Shown here: one piece after another, positions 28,109-39,022 of the stretch | How positions within the stretch are numbered: the stretch's first letter is position 1 | Layout of the letters: every line of letters begins with the position of its first letter | Source: Gossypium raimondii | Lineage: Eukaryota; Streptophyta; Magnoliopsida; Malvales; Malvaceae | Assembly (NCBI RefSeq): GCF_025698545.1 | Contig: NC_068570.1 | Location: 56,935,924-56,999,923 of the forward strand | Direction: 5' to 3' | Length of the DNA: 64,000 nt | The notes under the pieces: generated by a model | Told to the model about the DNA's origin: nothing | The model's database searches: none | What the model saw: only the letters and a program-made list of their open reading frames with translations | Made by a program: the position numbers and the translations under genes

Positions 28109-30424
28109 TGTAACACCCCTAACCCGTATCCATCTCCAGAATAGGGTTATAAAGTATTACCAGAGTTTACAAATTAATTTACAGACATTTCATTTCATCA
28201 AGCATTCATATTTATAACCAGTCAAAATCAAAACATTAATGAGCTAACATTGACCAAATTAATTTATACATGCCATTATAACCAGAATCAAAACATCCAA
28301 AATTACCGATAGAATTAACGGATAGTGTGATAAACATTCATACATTCATTCAATGCATTATTCACTTTTTATCAAATATATCAATGTTTCATCAATTTTC
28401 ATACAATGAACATTCAAATAATATTCACATCAATAACATACATTTCAAGCATGTAAGAATATAATTCAAGTTACACGAACTTACAGACTAAATTGCGAAA
28501 CACCAAAATTTAGGGACATTTTGGTAATTTTCTATTTTCCTCAAATTTCCACCCAATCTTGATCTAAATTAATATTTCATTCAATTTATTAATTTAAATA
28601 ATAAAACAATTCATTTCATGCAATTTTGTCACTTTTGACATTTTACCAATTTTTCCTTAAAATATTACTTTTATTCAATTTAGTCTCTGAACCTAAAACT
28701 TGCAAATTGGCCATTTTTAATGAATACTCATGCTAGTTGAATAATCATCTATTTTCCTCCACCTCCTCTCCATTCCACATCCTTAATGTATAATATGGTT
28801 ATATGTAACATTATCTATAATTCCACCATTTATTTATATATTCATTCAAAGCTGTCCACTCGACTCATAGTCACTAAATTGTTTATATCTTGAGCTATGG
28901 AACTCCGAATTAAGATCCGCTAAATTCAAATGAAACTAGAATCACATATCTTCTTGCCATAAAATTTTCAAAATTTATGGTTTAGCCAATAAGTACAGTT
29001 TATTCTTTAAAGTCATTCCTATTCTGCTGTCTGACAGTTTCGACCCTTCTTCACTAAAAATTAATTATCTCCTTGTACAGGATTCGGATGATGTTCCCAT
29101 TTATTTCTATTGAAAATAGACTCATTCAAGATTTTATACATATAAACTTAAGGCCCTAATCATTTTTCTCCAATTTTTTTATGATTTTCCAAAATCAGAA
29201 CAGGGGAACCCGAAATCATTCTGACCTTATCTCACAAAATTTACTATAACTCATGATTTATAATTCCATTGCTTACACCGTTTCTTCTATGAGAAACTAG
29301 ACTCAATAAGATTTAATTCTATATTTTTTTCATTCTCTAATTAAATTTCTACGATTTTTGGTAAATTTTCAAAGTCAGACTACTGCTGCTGTCTCAAAAC
29401 TGTTTTAGTGTAAAATGTTGATAACTAAATTTACAACACCTTCCTTTCCTTTCTCTTCAATATTTTCCATCACCTTCTCTTATTTCCCTTTACTAACATA
29501 ACAAGAATATAGAACCTTATATAATGAAACTCTACCTTAACATTAATTTCCTACTTTTTCAATAATATCAAACTCAAAAGTATATAAAAATCTTGATGTT
29601 CTTACCTTGTGCTATTGATTTTAATCTTTAACTTGATTTTCTCTCTCCTCCAGCTACTATTTCTTGAATCTAACTTGATATTCTAGCTCCCCATAGTCTC
29701 CTTGTTATCTTTCTCTCTTGATGGCTATGGAAATTCTTTTGATTTTTAAGTGAAAATGGTGAATTTTTTGTGAAAGGACCAAATTGTAAAGAAAAGAAAG
29801 TTTCTTTCTTTCTTTTCTCTTCATACATTGGAATGCATGGGAGAAGATGATGATTCTTCATCTTTTCTTTCTATATATATACTAAATAAAATAATAATAA
29901 AATAATAAAATGTCATTTAAAATCAAATTAAAATATTAATAAACTAATATTTATTTATTTATTTAATCTAAAATATCTCCAACATCATCATTATTTTCTA
30001 GATTTCTCTTTCTTCTAATTGACCATTTTGCCCTTTAGATCTTTTAAAATTTCATCTTTGAGTCATCACTTAATTTGGTAAAATTACGATTTAGCCCCTC
30101 ATAATTCTTCACCTATTCAAATTGGTCCCAATTCATCCATTTTCTTTACTTTTCTAGATTATTCCACCCTTAAAATATTTACACTATTGGTCCTTTAACT
30201 TTTCATATTTACACTTTAACCCTTTAAATTTTGAGTATTTACTCTTGGACAACAAAACTTTTCTCACTTTTGCGATTTAATCATTTCTTGAATTAATATG
30301 TCATAATATACTTTCCAATGTTGACATAACTCAAAATTACCCTTTTTATCACTTTATTTCCTTATTTTACCATATCAGGGATATTATCTTACTTTCTTAC
30401 TGTAGTAATTTTTGAGATATTACA
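28109..30424. mobile_element. 2.3-kb solo LTR, probably Ty3-gypsy type
   Basis: The ends are TGTAACACCCCTAACCC and GAGATATTACA, giving the TG...CA and inverted TGTAA/TTACA signature of an LTR. A perfect 5-bp target duplication CCAAT flanks it (28104-28108, 30425-30429). There is no gag-pol reading frame, primer-binding site or second LTR within 2,316 bp, so a solo LTR left by unequal recombination is the simplest reading. TGTAACACCCC ends are familiar from large plant gypsy LTRs. It lies within older repeat sequence. Confidence 0.8.
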
Positions 30425-30429
30425 CCAAT

Positions 30430-31319
30430 AGGTTTAGTTGCGCGCTTGTACCGGTTTGCACTCCGGTGCCTCTGTATAATGCTACAATGCTTCCTAATGT
30501 GGTGTAGTACTTGCGTATCCGAATTTATTTATTAAAGTTCATCAGGCTAAATGACTAATATTATGAATTGAGTAACGATGTTGATATGGTATGAGTTTGA
30601 TGAATATGTGATTTTGTGTTTGGTTCTTATTCGAACCCACACTCAACGCAATTCGGGGTACGAGGATAGCTAAGAAGGTCGTTCAGTTGAAAGTTGCGAA
30701 CAATACAGATCCATCTCAGGTTTCAAAATTTTTAAACTTCCATTGTAACTGAAAACATTTTTCTTAACCAAAATTTTCCAACAACAATCACATCTATGTC
30801 TTTAGTGATCTTCCCAATGGACTACAAACACTTTAGATTACATACTAATATAAGTTTTTTTTTTTTTTCAAATTATAATCTATCCGTATAATACACTTAA
30901 ACTTTAGTCAAACTTTAGCTAACCAAAGAGTTAATATTGACTTAAATATTTTTTTTGTTTTCATGCAAAACAAATAAAACAATCATACAAAGATTTATTA
31001 AATGAGCATGTGGTAATTTTATTTATTAAATTAGTTCGAAAAAATACAAATAACCATGATGAAATCGCTGCAGTAAATAATCTAAATTTTAAATATTTGT
31101 TGACATAACATATGTCATCATTTTCATTAACTCCACGCTATTTCTAAATTATTTTTGAGATGATATATAATAAATTGAGCCTTTATTGTAGTTTTTTATT
31201 TACTTATTTTTTTAGTATTTAAAACTTAAAATAAAATTTTGACTCAATGGAAAAAGATTGTATGGACAGGGATATTATCTCTTCTCAATAGTTTAATACC
31301 ACATCAACAATTTCATCTC
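30430..31319. other. Gene-free spacer
   Basis: 30430-30720 appears to be the far side of the older repeat interrupted by the solo LTR (GTACCGGTTTGCACTCCGG, GAACCCACACTCAACGC). From 30730 to 31319 the sequence is AT-rich with no supported feature. Confidence 0.45.
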
Positions 31320-31338
31320 GACATAGGCGAAAACAATC

Positions 31339-31597
31339 CTCTCTTCCTGAAAGGAAGGAAGTGAAATTCGTTTTCCTTTCTATAGGACCAGGAGATTGGA
31401 TCTAGCCGTAAGAATGCTTGGCTGATAAATAATTCACTTCTTGATCTTCGACTCTCTCAGTCACTATGAGCGTCCCCGATCAGTGCAATGGGATGTGTTT
31501 GTTTATCTATTTCTTAACTCGAAATGAGAGTAGACTTGAAAAAATATTTTAGAGTGTTTAGGGTTGAGCTTTTCTTTTCTTCCCATCGGAGTTATTT
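31339..31597 (+). other. Plastid-derived insertion (NUPT), probably from the rRNA-operon region of the inverted repeat
   Basis: The block contains phrases I recognise from chloroplast inverted-repeat DNA near rrn16/trnI: CTATAGGACCAGGAGATTGG, GATCTAGCCGTAAGAATGC, CCCGATCAGTGCAATGGG and TAGAGTGTTTAGGGTTG. It differs from the remembered plastid sequence by several substitutions and small deletions, as expected for an old nuclear copy. The identical 19-bp sequence GACATAGGCGAAAACAATC lies on both sides (31320-31338, 31598-31616). The plastid assignment is from memory and needs a search. Confidence 0.65.
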
Positions 31598-31765
31598 GAC
31601 ATAGGCGAAAACAATCTATTCACAGGCCTTACAATACTGAAGTTTGGTTCACCAACATGAGTGGCATAACAACTTGAAAACGTGTAATGGAAGTGGGCAA
31701 CACGTTATCATATCATAATTGCCCACATTCAACCCCCCTTTTGACATTCCCTAAATTACTTCATA

Positions 31766-31778
31766 TATTTATATATAA
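31766..31778 (+). promoter_or_regulatory. Probable TATA box of the pectin methylesterase gene
   Basis: TATTTATATATAA lies about 60-70 bp upstream of the ATG at 31836, consistent with a start of transcription near 31800 and a short A-rich leader. Confidence 0.5.
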
Positions 31779-31835
31779 TCAATCTATCTATGTTCTAAAT
31801 CACAATCCAAAAACCAGAAACACAAATTTTCAACC

Positions 31836-33809
31836 ATGTCAACCTTGACATCTTATGGCAAAGTCAACGAATCCGACCAAGCAATGATGCTCCAACTCCA
31901 AGCTCGTCGAAAAACCAGGAAAAGAATCGCCATTATTTCCCTATCTTTCTTAGTTCTCGCTGTCATCGTTGTCGCCGCCGTTTTGGGAAGTACTCGGAGC
32001 TCTAAAGGAGACTCCAACAATGGCGGAAACACCCCAACACAGCCCCTCTCCACCTCCATCAAAGCCGTTTGTGATGTCACGTTGCATAAAGATTCATGTT
32101 ATAAGAGCCTTTCTCCTATGGCTAACTCCACCGAGCTCGAGCCCGAAGATGTCTTCAGATTATCAATGGAAGCCGCTGTTTCCGAGATATTGAAAGCATC
32201 ACAGTATTTTATTATCTCCAATAATGGTGACAATATGACGAACTTAGCAATGGAGAATTGTCGTCAGCTTCTTGGTTTAGCCATTGATCATCTCAACAGC
32301 TCGTTATCATCCTCGACGGATTCCGTCGACGATCTCAGAACATGGCTGAGCTCCGCCGTGACTTACCACCAAACCTGCATTGATGGGTTTGAAGAGTTTA
32401 ACGGCGTCATCAACCGCGACGATATTGATAACCATCTGAAATTTTCTTCCGAAGTTACAAGCAACAGTCTCGCCATCATCACATGGATTTCGAAGGTTAA
32501 AACAGCGTTTAACTTAAGGCGACGACGTTTAATGAACTTGGAAGCTCGAGAGGAGCATCAATGGCGGTCTCATCGTGAAAGGGTATTGCTTGAAAGTTCG
32601 AATGAGTTGAAGAAGAAAGCTGATATAATAGTGGCGAAAGATGGTTCGGGTAAGTTCAAAACTATAATGGAAGCCATTAAAGCTGTGCCAAAGAAAAGCA
32701 AGAAAAAAAGAACAGTAATATATGTGAAGAAGGGAGTTTATAAAGAAAATGTTAAGGTTGAGAAGAATAAATGGAATGTTACGATGATTGGTGATGGGAT
32801 GAATTCCACCATTGTTACCGGAAAACTTAATGTTGTTGATGGCACTCCAACATTTTCAACTGCAACATTTGGTAAGTTTTATATCCCTTTTTTACATGAT
32901 AATATCTAAATTTATTTTATTTTTTTTAACAATCTCGTTATAACCTCGAACTATATATGTGTCTAAACACATTAAAATTCAGAATTTTTTACATTAACAA
33001 TAATATTAAATTGACAATAATATCAAGCGAATTCGAATAATAGATAGTGTCAAAGTTTTATCCACTATATATTTATTGGAAACTCGGTTGTCGACGAGGT
33101 ACTAATTAACTTGGTGATTCCCATTACAGCTGTATTTGGAAAAGGCTTTGTTGCAAGAGACATGGCCTTCGTCAACACCGCCGGACCGGAAAAACATCAA
33201 GCAGTCGCCTTAATGTCAACTGCCGACCAATCAGTCTTCCACCGATGCCGATTCGACGGTTTCCAAGACACCCTTTACGCACACTCGAACCGCCAGTTCT
33301 ACCGCGAATGCGACATCATTGGAACAGTCGATTTCATGTTCGGTAACTCCGCTGTCGTCTTCCAAAACTGCAACATCCTCCCCCGGCAACCGATGGCCAA
33401 CCAACAAAACACCATCACCGCCCAAGGAAAAGTCGACCCGAACCAAAACACTGGCATTTCAATCCAAAATTGCACCATTTCACCATACGGGAACTTGAGT
33501 TCTTCGTTGAAAACTTACCTCGGTCGGCCATGGAAGAATTACTCCACCACCGTTTTCATGCATTCACAAATCGGGAGTCTCGTACATCCCACCGGGTGGC
33601 TGCCGTGGACGGGGAATACTGCTCCGAGCACCATATTTTACTCGGAATATAAGAACGTTGGCCCTGGTTCTTCGATGAAAGATAGGGTTAAATGGAAAGG
33701 GTTGAGGAATATTAGTGATAAAGAAGCCAAGAAATTTACTGTCAAAGAGTTCATCAATGGTGGAAAGTGGATTTCAGATGCTGGCGTTAGCTACAAATCT
33801 GGTTTGTGA
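31836..33809 (+). CDS. Pectinesterase (pectin methylesterase) with N-terminal PMEI-like pro-region
   Basis: Two exons, 31836-32871 and 33130-33809, join across a 258-bp GT-AG intron to give 571 residues. Residues 31-51 are a membrane anchor or signal-anchor. Residues about 70-225 form the PMEI-like pro-domain with its conserved cysteines (C79, C88, C142, C181). RRLM at 230-233 is the usual pro-region cleavage site. The catalytic domain follows with GVYKE, Q369 of QAVAL, Q391/D392 of QDTLY, D413 of VDFMFG, and R478/W480 of LGRPW, so all expected catalytic residues are present. The enzyme removes methyl esters from cell-wall homogalacturonan after secretion. DFMFG replaces the common DFIFG, a conservative change. 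The single intron position is the one common in this family. The gene looks functional. Confidence 0.96.
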
Positions 33810-33814
33810 TTTGT

Positions 33815-34362
33815 GAAGTTGATGTTTGTTTTTTCTTCATTTTTTTACTAATATATATACATGTATTTTAGTTGCTATATGTTTCATTTGTTTTCTTCCA
33901 AAAAAGAAAATAGAGTTTAGTAAAAAATATAAGATTTGGACAAGAAGAATAATAAATTAATATGAGTAGGTTGAGCAAAGCTCGGGTTTAGTATTTTTTA
34001 TGATTAGACTTGGGCAAAAGTTTATGTCCATTTTTCGGAACAGGTTTGGACTTTATATTGGCCCAACCTGAACTTAGCCCGACCCGACCCATCATCAGGT
34101 TTACTAGAAAATATAAAAGTATAAAGTTAAAAATAGCATATAATAATATTAACTATCCTTTAAAGCAAAAGTATTTTAATAATTTCACAGTTGAATTGGT
34201 GTTGAGTTGATTCATGACACTAATTCAGTTAGCCACTTTATATCTAGTATAGATTATCTAGAAGTGTTTATTAGTTTTCTTAATTTATATGGAGTGGTGG
34301 TTAAATTTTTTATGAAACACTTGTTTGGCAGAGTTTAAACGCCGTGCACATTTAACCTCAAC
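33815..34362. other. 3' flank of the PME gene and AT-rich spacer
   Basis: The probable PME 3' UTR runs to about 33900. At 33965-34110 a short decayed piece (GCCCGACCCGACCCATCATC) resembles one end of the GC-rich hAT-like family. There is no gene. Confidence 0.5.
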
Positions 34363-34769
34363 TAGAGGTGCTCACGCCCAGAAAAAAATTTCAGCCCGGG
34401 CCTGGCCCGGCCCGAAATATGGGCTTGAAATTTTGTCCAGGCCCGGCCTAGGAAAAAATTCATAATCCCGAGCCCGGCCCGGCCCGGCCCATTTTTTTAA
34501 TAAACACCAAAAATGTATTTTAAAAATAAAAAAATTAAAAAAGTATTTTAAAAATATTTTAAAATTTAAAAAATAAAAAAATAAATATATTTATTATATT
34601 CGGGCCGGGTCGGGCCAAAAAAGTGGTGCCCGAGGCCCAGCCCGTTTTCTAATCGGGCCTCATTTTTTTGCCCAAGCTCATATTTCGGATCTATATTTTT
34701 ACCCGAACCCTCCCATATTTCGGGCGGGCTATCGGGCCGGGCCGGGCCGCCCGACCATGAGCACCTCTA
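34363..34769. mobile_element. hAT-like non-autonomous element with GC-rich ends, best-preserved copy
   Basis: The terminal inverted repeats TAGAGGTGCTCA...TGAGCACCTCTA enclose blocks of GGCCCGGCCCG on the left and CGGGCCGGGCCG on the right around an A-rich core. The flanks ACCTCAAC (34355-34362) and ACCTCAAT (34770-34777) form an 8-bp duplication with one mismatch; shifting one base gives a perfect AACCTCAA. An 8-bp duplication with TAG-type ends indicates the hAT superfamily. No transposase is encoded. Confidence 0.8.
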
Positions 34770-34777
34770 ACCTCAAT

Positions 34778-35035
34778 CCAATATCGTATAAAAAAAGAAG
34801 AAGATACGTGTTTATTAGTTGGGCTTAAGCTTAGATTTTTTAGTCTTTAAAACTAGTTTGACCCAACTTATTTTACAGTTTAAAACAATAAAATAAGTCA
34901 TTTAAATGAGTAAAATGTAAACTTAAAAAATTATTAAAATTGGGTATCGACCTAGCCTAACTCGTGACCTCTATCGGTAGAAATATCACAAAACTCCTTA
35001 TACTATACTTTGAATTACAATTTAGCTCTTCTAAT
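34778..35035. other. Gene-free AT-rich spacer
   Basis: Nothing supported between the hAT-like element and the foldback element. Confidence 0.6.
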
Positions 35036-35734
35036 AAAAAATAGGTAAATTAGGTCCTGCATGTTAGATGAGTGAGCAAAACAACCTCTCCATCAAGTTT
35101 TGGTGTTTAATTATATATAAGGTATAATAACAAATTTAGCAATCAACCTTACACATTTATTCGATTTGACCATTATTTTTTATTAGAAGTAAATTAGAAA
35201 TTTTAAAATAAAAAAGGCCTTAGTAATGATTTAAAAAAATCAATTAAGTCAATTTAAATTTTAAATATTATTAAAAAATCATAAAATCATAAACAAAGTT
35301 ATTTTAAAATTATAAAATTTTATTAATAAATAACATTCTTGACTTATTAAGATCGATGGTTATAAGATATTAAAAAAATTGACCTTACTCTTTTATAGGG
35401 TTAGTATTATTATTATTTAATAAATTTTTTATAAATTTTGTTTATAATTTTATGATTTTTAAATAAGTTTTAATTTTAAAAGGGTTTAATTATTTTTAAT
35501 TTGTTACCAAGGCCCTTTTCATCTTTTAGCCTTATTAGTTTAAAAATTTCTAATTACCAATAAAAGAGTAGAGGTCAAATTGAATAAATGTGTAAAGGTT
35601 TTGGGCTAAATTTGTTATTATACCTCATATATAAACACCAAAACAAACATTTAATGGTACAATTTTAACGAAAGAGCTATTTTGCTCACTCATATAATGT
35701 ACAAGAGCAAAATTATCCCTTTTCAATAAAAATT
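35036..35734. mobile_element. Second foldback element (~700 bp)
   Basis: Left-arm phrases AGATGAGTGAGCAAAACAAC, GGTATAATAACAAATTTAGC and TTTACACATTTATTCGATTTG-type sequence recur in inverted order in the right arm (GCTAAATTTGTTATTATACC, GAGCTATTTTGCTCACTCA). The arms are about 250-300 bp around an A/T loop. I cannot find a clean target duplication. The outermost sequence GGTAAATTA/ TAATTT resembles the ends of the 4020 element, suggesting a related family. Confidence 0.6.
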
Positions 35735-36221
35735 AAAATGCAATCTTTTACCCATCTCTATCTATATGTATTAAAAGAACTCGATATTATGTTTTAACCA
35801 ATGTTGTTTAATTTCACGGATAATTTGGTTGGACCAAAAATCAATTGGAGTATTATTTGAAGAAAGGAGTTAAATTGATTGAATCGATATTTTTATATAT
35901 TTTAAATATCTTTTAATTTATATTAATTTTAATAATTTATTTAGTTAAACTGGATGAACCGATCGGACATAATTATTGTGAATGAGTCTATACATATTAT
36001 AAAATAAAATTGAGTAAATAAATTTGAAGTTAATATTAAAATACACAGCCCATGTAAATGTGGAGTGAGTTTAGACACAACAAAAAGCGAAAAATAATAT
36101 GAACACGACATAAGTACATGGACATATCAAAATTTATATGAAATAAATTGTTAATGTCTAAAAATTATATAAATCACTATATTTTAAACATGCACAAAAT
36201 AACATAAATATTAATAAGTCT
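35735..36221. other. Gene-free AT-rich spacer
   Basis: Nothing supported between the foldback element and the LINE remnant. Confidence 0.6.
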
Positions 36222-36545
36222 TTTTTTTTGGTGAAAAGAAAAGATGAATTACATCAAATGCATAAAAGTACCATTGACTTTATCTTTTTGTAAAAATTCT
36301 AAGATTTCCTTAGGTGCCTCGTCAAAGACATGTAAGGTTGATTTCCAATTTAAGCTAAGTTTAGCAAGTCGATCCGCCACCAAGTTCTGCTCTCCCGGTA
36401 TGTGATTGATTCTCCACTGCCCTTCAGACTTCATGATACGTTGAGTCCTACTAAACACAGTAATTTCTGAATCTTCCAATCCCAAATCGGTCAAGACATG
36501 AACTACTTCAAAGTTATCAGCCTGAATTATGACACGTTTGTATCT
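36222..36545 (-). mobile_element. 5'-truncated LINE remnant with RNase H-like domain
   Basis: A minus-strand frame reads IIQADNFEVVHVL, TQRIMKSEGQWRINHIPGEQ and NLVADRLAKLSLNW, the C-terminal RNase H-like (RVT_3) domain found at the end of plant LINE ORF2 proteins. A 3' tail TTCACCAAAAAAAAAG follows on the minus strand at 36222-36235, as expected for LINE 3' ends. Only the last ~100 codons are present and the 5' side is lost. It could instead be a captured RNase H gene fragment, but the tail favours a LINE. Confidence 0.7.
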
Positions 36546-37257
36546 TTATTTAATTTGAATTAAAATAAGATATTAACATATATTTCCTTACAGGAGAGAA
36601 ACCTTTGTAAAACAATAATTAAAGACAATGCTTAGCTATCTTCAAACTTATCTCTTCAAATGCAAAATTCATGTAGTTTGAATAGTCTAACCCAAAACAC
36701 TAATTAAAAACAACCTCAATAATTGGGTATAACATGCACCAAAGAAAAGAAAAAAGCATGTGAAAATTGTGACTTTATATACTAAAGTAATGATGAGCTG
36801 ATGACAACATGTCATACTTTGTACATATTAAGAAATGCATATACATGTGTTACAGGTACAACAATCACAAATAATTAAAAACTTAAATGATTTAGATTAA
36901 ACTAAACTAAAATTTACACTCAATAATTAGCAACTGAAACAATTTAAATTAAAATTGACTACTTAAATTAAATTTGACTTTTACCAACATATTATCAAGA
37001 GCACTTAAGGACATGTGTCACCCTTAAAAGATAACGTGTTGTCATACATGACACTTATTTACTCTTGATACGTCATATTAATGGATCGCCAAACAAAAAT
37101 TAACACTCAATGGAAGTGGTTTGCATTACACGATAAAATTGGTTGATTTTAAATTCCAACTTTTTTTTTGTAATGCAATGTTGTTTTTACTTGTTAATGG
37201 CTATGATTAGACATTTTAAGGATTAAACTTCAATAAATTTAAAATATAGGAAGACCA
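36546..37257. other. Gene-free AT-rich spacer
   Basis: Unremarkable AT-rich sequence. No ORF or repeat end identified. Confidence 0.6.
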
Positions 37258-37412
37258 CTAATTGATAACAGGTGGTGGTTGCAGCTCAAAAGCAGGCTGT
37301 CCCATATGTTGTACTTGCTGGCAATCACAAGGTGCGTAAGAGAAATAGGTGCAAGCACGCGGCTTGATGTTGCCTTGCAGGAGATTGGCGTGTTGACGCA
37401 CCATTTGTTGCA
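37258..37412 (-). pseudogene. Orphan exon-like coding fragment, family not recognised
   Basis: On the minus strand, after an acceptor-like GGATTAAG, a frame of about 50 codons runs to a TAG at 37258-37260. It reads QQMVRQHANLLQGNIK, then TYFSYAPCDCQQVQHMG and FELQPPPVIN. The composition (Q/P/C-rich, no low-complexity A/T codons) is unlike the surrounding spacer and looks like a terminal exon. No other exon, promoter or matching donor is visible nearby, so a relic of a gene or a captured exon is more likely than a working gene. Confidence 0.35.
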
Positions 37413-37419
37413 CTTAATC

Positions 37420-38700
37420 CATATTATCCCCAAATTTTGTAATGATTTCATTTTCCCAATTCATGGATTAATAATATTTTACTCAGAATCCATTCGTATC
37501 TTGACTTGATGATTAAAATATTTATCGTCTTAAATGTAATTTAGATTCGAGTTACGTCAGTTATGTTATTGCTAAAATTTTACTTTTCTTTTATAATTTA
37601 CAAAAAAATTTTTACTCGAGATTAGTTTAGTCTTCCACTCAAGCTTGTAATAATACTACATATAGCAATTTAACTTTTTTAGTGGGTGGATAGAAATTAA
37701 AATGTAATTTTATTATATATTAATTTATAATTTTATTATTTTAACACATTAAATAATAAATTTAATATTTGGAGTCTAAAGTGTAATTTTATTATTTATA
37801 AAGAAACTAAATTAAACTATTTTATTTTTAGGAGGACTAAAATAATATTTGATTTGTCATTACTATATGAATTTCATGTATCATCAGTGAATTAATAAGA
37901 TATATTTATAATTGTATAAAAAATTGTGGAATACTTATAAATAAAAAAAATGTAATGGCTTATTATATCCTCTAATTTAAAAAAATCAATTTAACAATCT
38001 GTTTAATTTAATTTTTCAGTTCTTTTAGTCCTTAATCTTGCTTTGTTTGTAAAATTACCAAAAATAAAATGTTTGTTGACTTTGCAAGCATACAAATGGA
38101 TGACATGTCATGTCAGTAATTAATTTAAATTTAAAAATTTTAAAAATTAAAAATTAAAAAATATTTTTATTTTTTAAAATTATTTAATTACTTACATGAC
38201 ATACGAATGAATTGCTAAATAGATACATGTTAACAAAGTTAACTAACATTAACCGTTTTGGACTGATCTAATAAATAATACAATTTCAAAAGTTAAAAAA
38301 TCAAAATTTATATGAAAATGAAAAACATTATTCATTTGTATAAATATATTTTTAGAAATCACTTAATTTCAATTAAGTGTCTAAAAATAATAAATTATAA
38401 TCCACAATTTGGTTTTAGGTTTGGGAGTTCAATTACATGTTGGGTTAGGTTTCAAAGTTCAATTACATGTCCCATTATAAAATATTTAATTACATATTAT
38501 TATTTTATTTTATTATTGTAATAACAAAATTAATAAATGACTTGAAAAATGAGAATTGATTTTTTCATAAGCTTAATTTAGGAATTTTACTTTTTTTATA
38601 TTTTAGGTGAAAGAAAATAAAAATTTAAAATTTTAAATTTTTTTCTAGATAATGAATTAAAAAAGATTAAGTTTGAAAAAGAAGGATTAAGTACTTTTTT
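37420..38700. other. Gene-free AT-rich spacer
   Basis: AT-rich with a short local duplication at 38400-38475 (GTTCAATTACATG twice, GGTTTGGGAG / GGTTTCAAAG). No gene. The proximal ~150 bp is the MED26 promoter region. Confidence 0.5.
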
Positions 38701-38711
38701 TTGAAAAATAA

Positions 38712-38719
38712 TATAAATA
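38712..38719 (+). promoter_or_regulatory. Candidate TATA box of the MED26 gene
   Basis: TATAAATA lies about 310 bp upstream of the ATG. This fits a leader exon at about 38745-38970 and a leader intron ending in TTGTTTTTAG at 39011-39020, directly before the start codon. Confidence 0.45.
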
Positions 38720-39022
38720 AAAGAAATTAAATTTCAATTAGGTATATTCCACAATAAAATCCTCTTCCATTAACAAAATAAAAAACCATCAACTTTCTTC
38801 AAAAACCAACAAAAAGAAACCCCCAAACTCAATTCTGCTTTGACTTCAAAGAGTTGGTTTTCTTTTTGGGGGTTAGAAAATTTTGCAAGATTCAAGCTTT
38901 GGGTCATTCTGTTTTCAATCAGATCTGATTATGTTGAAGTTCCAATATTGATTTGACACCTGGAAAATTTTGCAATAAAAATCATCCCTTTGTTTTTTTT
39001 TTTTTTGTTTTTGTTTTTAGTA

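Noticed and set aside
31339..31597. Possible rRNA or tRNA gene
   Set aside because: The plastid-like sequence is spacer-type and diverged; no complete RNA gene is present.
38990..39022. Upstream in-frame ATG for MED26
   Set aside because: It would add a Phe/Leu-rich stretch encoded by the T-rich acceptor tract. The acceptor TTGTTTTTAG ends just before MDLDD, which is the conserved family start.
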